This document shows positions 48,286 to 55,826 of a stretch of DNA of 64,000 nucleotides, in pieces. The translations under genes were made by a program, and so were the position numbers. The stretch spans positions 1-64,000 of the forward strand of contig NZ_JMPR01000027.1 of NCBI RefSeq assembly GCF_000735525.1, written 5' to 3'. The notes under the pieces were generated by a model. The model was not told where the DNA came from and did no database searches. It saw only the letters and a program-made list of their open reading frames with translations. Source of the DNA: Tatumella ptyseos ATCC 33301 (GTDB lineage Bacteria > Pseudomonadota > Gammaproteobacteria > Enterobacterales > Enterobacteriaceae). Numbering within the stretch: position 1 is the first letter of the stretch; each line of letters opens with the position of its first letter.

Positions 48286-48780
48286 TCATGCTTTTGTCAA
48301 ACTGCGAAACTCCGCCATTCGCTCAAAGCTGCCTGTCAACTCAGCTGGTAACTTGTCTTCATTTTTTGTTGGATACGTCCAGGTTAATGCAAATCCCCAT
48401 CCCACCACTTCTAAGGCTGATATTAGTTTCAGAAGACTCTCCAGTGTTAAAATTGTGTGCTCACTAAAGGTGTTATCACGTGCGCATCCTGTCATAGGCC
48501 AGTTCTGGCGTGACTTAAACCCTACGTAGCCCCAATACTCGTTCGTTGCTGAGCAGAAAATAACATCATAGCCAGATGGTATCCGTGAGTTACTGAGCGG
48601 GGCCTAAGTTTTTTAAATGTCGGAAAATGATACTCAGACCAATGCCCATAATGTTCGCACTGGCGCGGCATCCAACGCGATTGATAGCCATCTCAATGAT
48701 TTCTGGTATTTACCGGACAGGGCTGCGGTATAGGTGAAAATGAGTTGCCATGTCTTACGGCACTGTTTATAGGGATGGGG
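48286..48780 (-). mobile_element. Degraded IS1-family element (insA end and insB start)
   Basis: Read on the minus strand, 48767-48602 encodes the C-terminal half of IS1 Ins[23 protein letters not shown], then after one missing A in a run near 48700 the next frame gives [19 protein letters not shown] and [10 protein letters not shown]. It is followed, in the overlapping frame as in IS1, by insB text [32 protein letters not shown] and FSEHTILTLESLLKLISALEVV. InsA residues before about 40, about ten residues within insB and the end of insB are lost or altered. No clean terminal inverted repeats or target duplication were recognised. The open stretch 48286-48495 is part of this remnant, not a separate gene. 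Confidence 0.8.
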
Positions 48781-48804
48781 CTGATGACTGGCAGTACTTC
48801 AACT

Positions 48805-48870
48805 GACTTCAGAACGGCAATGATCTGGTGTTCGGTAAATCGGGCTTTACGTATAGCTATCTCCTTCAGG
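48805..48870 (-). mobile_element. Fragment of an IS3-family orfA start
   Basis: On the minus strand a ribosome site GAAGGAG is followed by codons for [19 protein letters not shown], the standard start of IS3-group OrfA (usually M-R-K-x-R-F-T-E-x-Q-I-x-x-V-L-K). The start ATG is changed to ATA. The match stops after SVE at about 48805, and the IS1 remnant begins about 25-40 bp further on. Confidence 0.7.
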
Positions 48871-49116
48871 GAACATATTCAGTCTGTTTGAAGATTAATA
48901 AAAGTGAATGGTTCTTTTTACAGGATGCTTACAGTAATGCCCAACCGTCAGTGATTTGAAGCGGCAACCCTGACGCTGGAGAGTATTTACAATGATCAAT
49001 CGGTGAAAGAACAGGGGGCTTAGGGTGAAAATAACTGATTTATAACTATTTTTTATTGAAAATATTTATTTTATTGTTAAGATATTTCTGATTGTAATTA
49101 TATGGAAATATTTTCA

Positions 49117-49530
49117 ATGAAAAAGTTTTTTGCCCTGGCTCTCTGTCTTTCCACGCTTTCTGGTTGTGCAACTATCGTTGGTAATGATACGCAGCTCGTC
49201 CAGGTTAACAGTGATCCGGAAGGCTCTCAGTTTCAAATCAAAGATGATTCAGGTTCCCTTATTTCTCAAGGGATTACCCCTCAAGGCGTAACTCTTGCCA
49301 AATCTGATGGGAGCTATTTTGGTAAAAAGAACTATCAGATTACTTTCATTAAAGAAGGTTACTCCCCCGTAACCCTGCCTATCAAAGCAAGTGCTAACGG
49401 TTGGTATATTGGCGGAAACATTGTCTTCGGAGGGCTGATTGGATGGTTAGCTGTTGATCCGTTTAATGGCGGAATGTATACCCTCCACCCCAAAGCCGTT
49501 AGTCCCACGCTGGCCCCTGAGGCAAAATAA
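49117..49530 (+). CDS. Small outer-membrane-type lipoprotein of unknown function
   Basis: 137 residues. Signal MKKFFALALCLSTLSGC with Cys17 as lipid site. The mature part has a PEGA-like beta pattern (VNSDPEGSQFQIKDDSG, ITPQGVTL, NYQITFIKEGYSPVTLPI) and then a Gly-rich hydrophobic stretch (WYIGGNIVFGGLIGWLAVDPFNGGMYTL, about 92-119). Homologues of this layout are found as accessory lipoproteins in enterobacteria and phages, function unknown. ATG 49117 is favoured over 49102 because it begins the signal peptide. Surrounding DNA is AT-rich and holds IS scraps, so it may be horizontally acquired. Confidence 0.8.
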   Translation: MKKFFALALCLSTLSGCATIVGNDTQLVQVNSDPEGSQFQIKDDSGSLISQGITPQGVTLAKSDGSYFGKKNYQITFIKEGYSPVTLPIKASANGWYIGGNIVFGGLIGWLAVDPFNGGMYTLHPKAVSPTLAPEAK

Positions 49531-49535
49531 TTCTA

Positions 49536-49558
49536 AGCCACTTTCGGGTGGCTTTTTA
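49536..49558 (+). terminator. Terminator after the lipoprotein gene
   Basis: AGCCAC (49536-49541), loop TTTCGG, GTGGCT (49548-49553), followed by TTTTT. Confidence 0.8.
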
Positions 49559-49675
49559 CATACAGTATTCAATGCTTTTTGCTTCCCATTAGACAGACTC
49601 CGGTTTCCCGGATATTTTCGTGCTTCATGGTTTTATAAATAGCAGAGGATGGGTCTTCACTGGCACGGTGGCGAT

Positions 49676-50581
49676 TCAGTCCTGATTACTGCTCAGTCCG
49701 GAATGGCTGATCGCCGATTGCAGGTGTTCCAGAAATGTTTTCACTTTTACCTGTAAGTATCTTCTGCCCGAATACAACGCGTATAGCACCAGGTCTTCAG
49801 GTTCGCTGTTACAGTTAATCTTCACCAGCAAGCCATTGTTAATTTCTGAACCACAAGAGTGAAGCGGCAAAATGGCGAGACCGAGTCCTTTCAGTGCCGC
49901 TGCCTTAGCCATCTGCCCGCTGTTAACTTTGTAGCCGGACTGTACCTGGACGGTTTTGTTCTGTTTAAACCGCCAGGGCATTCCCTGTAGTATCGATAAA
50001 CTGGTGATACAGGGGATTTTACTGAGTTCATCCATCGATTGTGGCGGCGGGTAACGTTTCAGAAATTCTGGCGCAGCCACCACACAGCTCGGCAAACGCA
50101 GGATTTCCCTGGCAACCCAGCCTGAATCTTCAAGTTGCCCACGTCCGAAGCGCAATACCAGATCGAACCCGTCCAGCAGTCCCTCTGTGGGATCCAGTTG
50201 AGTATCACAACTTAGCTTTATTTGAGGATGCCTGATACAGAATTCCGCGAGAATGTCTGCCAGAAAGGGGAGGTCCGGTGTAATGATTTTCAGGTGACCT
50301 GACAGCGAATCGCCGGACAGAGATACCTCTTCCAGGGCGTGATCCATAGCTTGCGTAAGCGGCGTAATGGATTGATAAAGCTGCTTACCGGCTGCGGTTG
50401 GTGCGACCTTACGTGTGGTACGTTCCAGTAGCCGCACATGAAGTTCCCGTTCAAGCAATGCGACATGCCGACTGACATTGGACATCGGCAGCTGAAGTTG
50501 TTCTGCCGCGAGCTTAAAACTCCGTTTGTCATAGACCGCCTGAAAGCAAATCAGCCACTGAATTTCGATTTTTTCAATCAT
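49676..50581 (-). CDS. LysR-family transcriptional regulator
   Basis: 301 residues. N-terminal winged helix-turn-helix (about 5-65; CFQAVYDKRSFKLAAEQLQLPMSNVSRHVALLERELHVRLLERTTR) and a type 2 periplasmic-binding-like effector domain (about 92-290) with DLVLRFGRGQLEDSGWVAREI and GYKVNSGQMAKAAALKGLGLAILP. It closely resembles the subgroup of LysR regulators divergent from oxidoreductases. It is divergent from the FAD monooxygenase gene with 104 bp between, so it most likely controls that gene and itself. Ligand unknown. Confidence 0.92.
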   Translation of the reverse strand: MIEKIEIQWLICFQAVYDKRSFKLAAEQLQLPMSNVSRHVALLERELHVRLLERTTRKVAPTAAGKQLYQSITPLTQAMDHALEEVSLSGDSLSGHLKIITPDLPFLADILAEFCIRHPQIKLSCDTQLDPTEGLLDGFDLVLRFGRGQLEDSGWVAREILRLPSCVVAAPEFLKRYPPPQSMDELSKIPCITSLSILQGMPWRFKQNKTVQVQSGYKVNSGQMAKAAALKGLGLAILPLHSCGSEINNGLLVKINCNSEPEDLVLYALYSGRRYLQVKVKTFLEHLQSAISHSGLSSNQD

Positions 50582-50613
50582 TAACTATCCCAAAAAATGA
50601 GATTAATAAAACA

Positions 50614-50629
50614 ATAAATCCGTATTTAT
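50614..50629. promoter_or_regulatory. Candidate LysR operator between the divergent genes
   Basis: ATAAATCCGTATTTAT is a perfect inverted repeat of 6-bp arms with a 4-bp spacer, located in the 104-bp divergent region about 35 bp from the regulator start. This is the usual site and type (interrupted dyad with T and A ends) of a LysR binding site. Confidence 0.5.
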
Positions 50630-50685
50630 CACTAATAGGGTAGCTATTACAATTTTTATCAATCTTCATAATCAGGAAAAAAATC

Positions 50686-51816
50686 ATGAGCAGAAATCGA
50701 AAAATTGCCATTGCAGGTGCCGGTGTGGCAGGAATGGCACTGGCAATACTCGCGGCGAAACAAGGCCATAAAGTTACTCTCTTTGAGCGTGGCAGTACGG
50801 TGTCTTCTATGGGAGCGGGTGTGACATTGTGGCCTAATGCCATGTTTGTCATGCAGCAAATGGGGCTGGATGAAAAGCTCAGGCATGCAGGAGGCGTACC
50901 GGATAGGATGCGCCAGTTCGATCAGCATGGCGTTCTTCAGACTGAGTTCGATATTTCAGCCGTCAACTCACTATGTGGTTTTCCCGGTGTAACGGTATTA
51001 CGGCGTGAGCTAATGAGTTTACTGGCGTCTGAATTGGAGAGTTTGGGGGTACAGATCCGGTTTAATTGTTCAATCGCTGCAGCGGATGTCATGCGATTGG
51101 GCCTGCAGTTTGATCTGGTTGTCGGCGCCGATGGCCGTATGAATTCAGCCGTGCGTCAGGCATTGTATGCGGATAAAGTCACTCCCTGTTATCACGGCTT
51201 TGTGAACGTCATCGGGGTGAGCAGTCCCGGAGAGAGCCTGCCGGATAACGCGATTTGTGATTTTCGGGGGCCGGGCCAGCGGTTTGGTATCGTTCCTGTT
51301 AATGACGGTCGGTGCTATTGGGCCGGGGCATGGAATGCCGCTATTGACAGGAAACGACCCCTGACGCATTGGTATGAAGAGTTACATCAGCGTTTTCGGG
51401 GCTGGCCCGATCCGGTGAAGAATGTGCTACTGTCCGCTGATCGTGCATCGGTGAATTGCATTTTTGTTCATGACATAGATCCTCTTCCCTTTTGGCATCG
51501 GGACAACATTTTAATCATCGGAGATGCAGCCCATGCTTCATTACCCACTTCAGGTCAGGGGGCGTGTCAGGCGCTGGAAGATGCATGGCATCTTTCTCTT
51601 ATACTGAAGGCGGATGATGAGCCGGAAGCCGCGCTGCAAAGATTTTATGAACAGAGGTGTATTAAGACCTCAGCGGCCCAACGGGTTGGAAGAGAACTAG
51701 CGGGTAAGTTTTTTACTGAATCTTCCGGGCAACCTGAGCCCCTGTTACCTGCCACCCATATTTCTGCAAGTGAACTCAGTCGTTTTTGGATGCAAGGGCT
51801 GACGTCGCTGGCCTGA
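50686..51816 (+). CDS. FAD-dependent monooxygenase (PHBH/UbiH-like class A flavoprotein)
   Basis: 376 residues. Rossmann FAD motif IAGAGVAGMALAILAAKQGHKVTLFERG (about 7-34), the DG motif VVGADGRMNSAVR (about 145) and the second FAD motif ILIIGDAAHASLPTSGQGACQALEDA (about 280-305). This is the class A aromatic or terpenoid hydroxylase fold. The substrate cannot be read from sequence; the family ranges from hydroxybenzoate and nicotinate hydroxylases to TetX-like and zeaxanthin epoxidase-like enzymes. It is divergent from the LysR regulator. A stand-alone gene, with no pathway neighbours. Confidence 0.9.
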   Translation: MSRNRKIAIAGAGVAGMALAILAAKQGHKVTLFERGSTVSSMGAGVTLWPNAMFVMQQMGLDEKLRHAGGVPDRMRQFDQHGVLQTEFDISAVNSLCGFPGVTVLRRELMSLLASELESLGVQIRFNCSIAAADVMRLGLQFDLVVGADGRMNSAVRQALYADKVTPCYHGFVNVIGVSSPGESLPDNAICDFRGPGQRFGIVPVNDGRCYWAGAWNAAIDRKRPLTHWYEELHQRFRGWPDPVKNVLLSADRASVNCIFVHDIDPLPFWHRDNILIIGDAAHASLPTSGQGACQALEDAWHLSLILKADDEPEAALQRFYEQRCIKTSAAQRVGRELAGKFFTESSGQPEPLLPATHISASELSRFWMQGLTSLA

Positions 51817-52003
51817 TGAGGGCTGTTCGTTATCCTGGTAAACCAGGAGGCTTATTAATTATTAAAAATAAAATTATTTCAAATGCTGAGATAATACCAG
51901 TAAATTACTGTTCTGATTATTATGAGAGCTGCCCCATAGATTCTGGTAATGAATTCTGTCATCGTCTGCAGCAATGTTAAAACTGAAATTCCCCTGGTAT
52001 ATA

Positions 52004-52359
52004 ATGAAGAAATATAGCTATTTCTTTTTGCTTTGGTGTTTATGACAGCCGGTTGTGGCCCGGGCGACAAGCTGGCTTTTCATCACCCGGGAGATTTGCA
52101 TGTTGTGGGGCATTATCTTTGTATTCCTTCCTCACCGGGTGATCATCTGAGTTATTATTTACTGAGTTATTCAGCTGATCAGTATCAAAGCCCGTTGGCT
52201 TATGAGGATAATATTGACAGAAAATACCCTGATACGTGCTTTATTGCTAATGTAAAAAAGCCTGCAGATTATAATCTTCTTTATATTATTAACGGGATGA
52301 AATACCGGGTTGACTTCGTTGTCAATGAGGAGGGTGATTTGAAAATTATAAGGAGGTAG
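52004..52359 (+). pseudogene. Frameshifted lipoprotein resembling T6SS immunity lipoproteins
   Basis: ATG 52004 begins a signal peptide MKKYSYFFLLWC that runs into a stop, while the next frame gives FMTAGCGPGDKLAFHHPGDL and stays open to 52359. Restoring one T near 52039-52041 makes one protein of about 118 residues with lipobox MTAGC. The order CGPGDKL-F-HPG, CIPS, YYLLSYS, PLAYEDN-DRKYPDTC and YNLLYIINGMKYRVDF matches small periplasmic lipoproteins that I recall being named putative T6SS immunity lipoproteins. No ribosome site is evident before ATG 52004. A shorter in-frame product from 52033 would lack a full signal peptide. Both the family name and the decay reading need checking. Confidence 0.6.
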
Positions 52360-52658
52360 TGTAATAATTCCTGTTAAATAAAGAGGTAAAGTCAGAGGGC
52401 AGGGGGATCAACAATCTTGCGGGTAAAATTCATACACTGATATGTCAATAGCAGGGATGGATATTATCCGGAACCGTAATTTCCCGGGAATCACTGAAGC
52501 ATTAAAGGGAAGATTGTGGAGACTGATTTTCTGAACGTGGATTTTCCGCAATACAGTGAGATAAGCAATAGAAATGGCTGCCTGGTCTGAACATATATCC
52601 AACAGTCAGCCACTTTGCTTAATAAGTTCTCAAAGCCTGTTTATCGAAGTGATGACCT
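52360..52658. other. Intergenic region with no recognised feature
   Basis: About 300 bp between the lipoprotein remnant and the ariR-type gene. The short minus-strand open stretch (52408-52602) shows no likeness to ymgC or any known family and no ribosome site. Nothing else seen. Confidence 0.5.
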
Positions 52659-52925
52659 TCAGATATTTTTATCGTCCGGTGTTTTTGCGACGATAATTTC
52701 AAGGGCTCCGCGCAAAATATCCAGATGAACAGGGTCAGAGGAATTTTCAAGTTCTGCGATCAGGTAAAGGATAATAGCTTTATTCGTCACTTTTCGGCCA
52801 TGCATCACAATATCTGCAATAACAGCATCAAGGACTTCCGTTTCTGCGGTTAATTTATCACCAGCGTTACGAAAGTGACGAGTAATTTCTGCTTCATGAG
52901 TAGTCTGTTGCACGTTATTATCCAT
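52659..52925 (-). CDS. ariR: AriR/YmgB-family biofilm and acid-resistance regulator
   Basis: 88 residues, the same length as E. coli AriR. The central pattern ITRHFRNAGDKLTAETEVLDAVI, then NKAIILYLIAELENSSDPVHLDILRGALEIIV and the end TPDD match E. coli AriR (YFRSSGNLLEEESAVL, NKNIILSLIHSLE, VIRKTLEIV, TADDM). These small dimeric helical proteins act as connectors to the Rcs phosphorelay and affect biofilm, colanic acid and acid resistance. The start MDNNVQQ at 52925 is preferred over an upstream ATG for family length. Last gene of the ycgZ-ymgA-ariR operon. Confidence 0.85.
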   Translation of the reverse strand: MDNNVQQTTHEAEITRHFRNAGDKLTAETEVLDAVIADIVMHGRKVTNKAIILYLIAELENSSDPVHLDILRGALEIIVAKTPDDKNI

Positions 52926-53039
52926 TCGGTTAATTGACCAGAGGCTGAAAAACGGATTCAGCTGTAAATTAATGCGATGCAGGTCAGAGCCAGACTCCGG
53001 GCCTGTCATCAATCTTTAGTGATAAAGCGAATACCGGAA

Positions 53040-53303
53040 CTAATGTTTTTTTATATCTTTAAAAGCCGGAATAGCTGATGTCTTCACTGAGTCAGCTTCT
53101 CTGGCTGAAGAGAGGCTGGCTTTTACTTCTGCCAGAGCACAGCAGAGTGCATGGCTACGTTCAGGGTTAACTTCCACTGTTATCATGTGCTTAATACAGT
53201 TAGCTAACGTCGATCCATTCAGCGGCGCATTGACTTCCAGTAAAGAAATAACCGCTTCGCCCAGGACGCTTTCTGTTAATTTTTCCTGCTTATTTCTTCG
53301 CAT
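53040..53303 (-). CDS. YmgA-like small connector protein
   Basis: 87 residues from ATG 53303 (E. coli YmgA is 90). Helical: LTESVLGEAVISLLEVNAPLNGSTLANCIKHMI, then VNPERSHALCCALAEVKASL and a hydrophilic tail. It shares with its neighbours the pattern of a V/I-rich first helix, an N-G/N-R loop and a second helix pair, so all three look like members of one family. Position between ycgZ and ariR is as in E. coli ycgZ-ymgA-ariR-ymgC. Direct sequence identity to YmgA is low and the name rests mainly on position. Confidence 0.65.
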   Translation of the reverse strand: MRRNKQEKLTESVLGEAVISLLEVNAPLNGSTLANCIKHMITVEVNPERSHALCCALAEVKASLSSAREADSVKTSAIPAFKDIKKH

Positions 53304-53411
53304 CACTGATATTCTGAATTTCCTTTTCGGGCTGCGTTTCAATTCTGCCGGAGAAGTCAGGTCATTAAAAAGGTCTCCCTTCTGACATACCCGCCCGCAG
53401 ACGATGAACAC

Positions 53412-53645
53412 TTACAGCAATAAACCAATCAATTTCTGATAATGCCGGCCTTCATCTTCGGTGGCTGCATTCTCTATACGGGCAAGCAGTGCGCCACACA
53501 GTGCCTTACGATTGATATTCTTACCTTCGCTAAGGATCTCTAATACGATCTGGCCAAGAGTATCCTGCTGTGAAAACTCTGCCGATCCATTGAAATAATT
53601 GACGATTTCACCTGCACTCCCCGGACTAATTACATTCTGACGCAT
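53412..53645 (-). CDS. ycgZ: YcgZ-family connector protein
   Basis: 77 residues (E. coli 78). SAGEIVNYFNGSAEFSQQ, TLGQIVLEILSEGKNINRKALC and the end ATEDEGRHYQKLIGLL match E. coli YcgZ (SAGAITRYFAKAN, QETLGEIVTEILKDGRNLSRKSLC, GEEEQKHYNALIGLLF) nearly throughout. In E. coli the operon is repressed by the MerR-like BluR and released by the blue-light or low-temperature receptor BluF, and its products act through RcsC/RcsD. ATG 53645 has AAAGGGG upstream; the longer open frame to 53771 is rejected because it extends past the family N-terminus and into the repeat sites. Confidence 0.88.
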   Translation of the reverse strand: MRQNVISPGSAGEIVNYFNGSAEFSQQDTLGQIVLEILSEGKNINRKALCGALLARIENAATEDEGRHYQKLIGLLL

Positions 53646-54039
53646 GGCAAGCCCCTTTAGTATTTCATCGCCGAATCTGCTCTTCTGCCTGTGATATTCA
53701 CCGGTAAAGCTGTACAGTTCAGAGTAAGTTGTACAGCCAATATAATGTTGTACAGTTTTTAATTTTGTCAAAAAATGCTATTTTTATAACAATTATTTTT
53801 CATTGCCTCGCATGTCTTGAGCAAAAAATAGTCAATATTAGCACTACCAACGGGGAGGGGGATCAGGGAGGACGTGAGAACATTTTTTTAATCAATCTAT
53901 TGAATTATAATGGTATTTAATGGCAGGGTATCGTTTTTTTTCGGAGGGTTGCTAAGGGATATTACCGTTGACAGGTGCTTATGCTACCTCATAATTATCA
54001 GCCGAATTATCATGATCCTGAAAGGAATATTGCAACTCT
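53646..54039. other. Divergent regulatory region between ycgZ and the FUSC-type gene
   Basis: About 390 bp, AT-rich. It holds the three TGTACA repeats near 53711-53754 described separately, and further toward 54040 only A/T-rich DNA with GGAGGGTTG at 53942-53950. A ribosome site CTGAAAGGAA (54016-54025) precedes the 54040 start. Confidence 0.5.
53711..53754. promoter_or_regulatory. Three TGTACA sites at 19-bp period, candidate MerR-type (BluR/MlrA) operator of ycgZ
   Basis: TGTACA occurs at 53711-53716, 53730-53735 and 53749-53754, exactly two turns apart, 66-109 bp upstream of the ycgZ start. TATAAT-like DNA lies between the second and third. The published MlrA site has two TGTACA half-sites 12 bp apart; here the gap is 13 bp. 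BluR is the MlrA paralogue that controls ycgZ in E. coli. Confidence 0.55.
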
Positions 54040-55059
54040 ATGAATCTGTCTGATGAAATCAAACATGACGTCCGACTGGGGTTATTTTGCCTCCCGGTCA
54101 TGATAGTTATTTCTGTAACGGGCTTACTCTCCGGGCACGTCCCGGCGGCAAGTATTGCCGCAAGTGGTGCAATGACTTTGGCCTTCGGTGCAAATAAATC
54201 CTGGGGCGGATCGACTTTTGTGATGATGCTTATCACTACCCTGGGCCTGATATTATCCGCCTGGATGGGCAGTATGGCAGGGAATATCGTACCGCTGTAT
54301 ATCGCTGGCGCACTGTTCTATACCGGTCTGTATGTGATGATGGCTAACATCGATAGCAGTGCATGGTGGATGATACAACAGTGGGCGATTGCTTATCTTA
54401 TCTCAGGTTATTATGCGGATAATGCAGTTCAGGATCTGGGAAGGGCCGGCATGATAGGGTTGGGGGGCATGATACAGATGATCTTCCTGGCGCTGGTTTA
54501 TCAGCATACGCATTTCCGGATGAAAAATCTTAACCCGCGCGGATGGCTGACGTTTCTGAAGCAGAATACAGGTCTTTACCGGCATAAATTGCATCTGCAA
54601 TGGTCTGTTCTGACCGGGGTGATGGCGATGTGTGCAGTAATGAGTACGGTCAGGTTCTTTCATATGCCTAATGGCTATTGGGCAGGTATGACACTGTTGC
54701 TGTGTTTGCGGAATAACTATCAGGATACCTTTGGTCGTGCGCGCAGTCGTGTTGCCGGGACCTTACTCGGAGGCGCAACAGCTGCACTGCTGATTACTTA
54801 TTACCAGCATCCCTGGTTTCTTGTCAGCGCATTTATGGTGACAGGGTTTATCTCTTTCACGTTATCTTATTCACTCATCTCTAAGTGTTACTGGCTGTAC
54901 AGTGCATTTATTACCATGACAGTCGTGTTTATGATTTCAGGTTTTACCGCCCCGGAAACCGGTATCGCGGCACACAGAGTAGAGGCAACACTGGTGGGCG
55001 GTTTTTTTGCTATCGCTGCATTCCTGATAACGCGGTGGGTAACGCATCGTAAGGTTTGA
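54040..55059 (+). CDS. FUSC/aromatic-acid-exporter-type inner-membrane protein
   Basis: 339 residues with about ten transmembrane helices in two similar halves (about 15-160 and 195-335). The second half has the FUSC motif GYWAGMTLLLCLRNNYQDTFGRARSRVAGTLLGGATAALL (about 208-247), typical of YccS, AaeB and fusaric-acid-resistance proteins. It lacks the long cytoplasmic domains of AaeB or YccS, so it is a compact form. Substrate unknown; aromatic acid efflux is the family expectation. Divergent from ycgZ. Confidence 0.8.
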   Translation: MNLSDEIKHDVRLGLFCLPVMIVISVTGLLSGHVPAASIAASGAMTLAFGANKSWGGSTFVMMLITTLGLILSAWMGSMAGNIVPLYIAGALFYTGLYVMMANIDSSAWWMIQQWAIAYLISGYYADNAVQDLGRAGMIGLGGMIQMIFLALVYQHTHFRMKNLNPRGWLTFLKQNTGLYRHKLHLQWSVLTGVMAMCAVMSTVRFFHMPNGYWAGMTLLLCLRNNYQDTFGRARSRVAGTLLGGATAALLITYYQHPWFLVSAFMVTGFISFTLSYSLISKCYWLYSAFITMTVVFMISGFTAPETGIAAHRVEATLVGGFFAIAAFLITRWVTHRKV

Positions 55060-55186
55060 CCTTCTGAAGGGGAATAACCGGCGGAGAATCAAACGGTAAG
55101 GCCAGCCCACACTCCCGGACCGGTCTTAGTTATCTTCCGCCATAAAACCCCGCCCGTCAGGTCATTATCTCCGCTGCCTTTCTTCA

Positions 55187-55208
55187 GCCCCGGGCATGGC
55201 CCCGGGGC
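55187..55208. other. GC hairpin between the FUSC-type gene and the next gene
   Basis: GCCCCGGG (55187-55194), loop CATGGC, CCCGGGGC (55201-55208): perfect 8-bp stem without a U tract on either side. It may slow the converging polymerases of the genes at 54040 and 55247. Confidence 0.45.
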
Positions 55209-55246
55209 CTGCTGTCGGGACGGTATAGTTCAGTACGGATCGTGTA

Positions 55247-55603
55247 TCAGGTTCCTGAATGCATCAGCTGACGGCACACGCTATTGTCCTGTCTTGCCTG
55301 TTGTTGTTGCTCAGTGCTCAACGTTTTCCAGTGTTTTATCACGGCATCAGCAGCGGCACTGTCGTATTTTCCTTTCCTGAGTGCGTAATCAGAATCAGAC
55401 TGTGCAATGGTTTTTTGCAGCACTGTGCTGAAATTATCCGTAGGGGTATTTTGCGGGTTACCGGCAATCAGACAGAGCAGGGAACTGTAGTAACTATAGG
55501 ATTCCGAAGAGACTTTTTTAGGCCAGAACCAGCACACGATCGCGATTATAATAACCAGTAACCACAGTAAACGCCGGCGGCGGGCAGGTCGTGATGACTT
55601 CAT
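55247..55603 (-). CDS. Small single-pass membrane protein of unknown function
   Basis: 118 residues. Basic start MKSSRPARRRR followed by a transmembrane helix (about 12-28, LLWLLVIIIAIVCWFWP), so it is anchored with the C-terminus outside the cytoplasm. The rest is hydrophilic with two cysteines (SLLCLIAG and NSVCRQL), which could form a disulfide. No family recognised. The gene stands alone, convergent with the FUSC-type gene. Its open frame and membrane-anchor layout make it a plausible real gene. Confidence 0.6.
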   Translation of the reverse strand: MKSSRPARRRRLLWLLVIIIAIVCWFWPKKVSSESYSYYSSLLCLIAGNPQNTPTDNFSTVLQKTIAQSDSDYALRKGKYDSAAADAVIKHWKTLSTEQQQQARQDNSVCRQLMHSGT

Positions 55604-55826
55604 AAGATGATAAATTCCTGAAAAAATACATCACAAGATCATAACACATTAATGTCTCTGATTTTTAAATAGCGGCCAACTCTGCCAGCCCGGCAGCCTT
55701 AATACAGGTGATTTTTCAGTATCTCTGTTAGGGTTTTTATGGCATTGTTTTTCATTTGTTTTATTTATGTGTATTTTATGTTTTTAAATGTATACTCCTT
55801 TGGCTATTTTTTTCAGGGGTTACATT

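Noticed and set aside
48286-48495. A 69-codon minus-strand gene of unknown function
   Set aside because: Its sequence aligns with IS1 InsB (FSEHTILTLESLLKLISALEVV) and continues the upstream insB text, so it is part of the IS1 remnant.
52408-52602. Possible ymgC downstream of ariR on the minus strand
   Set aside because: No likeness to YmgC or the AriR fold, no ribosome site.
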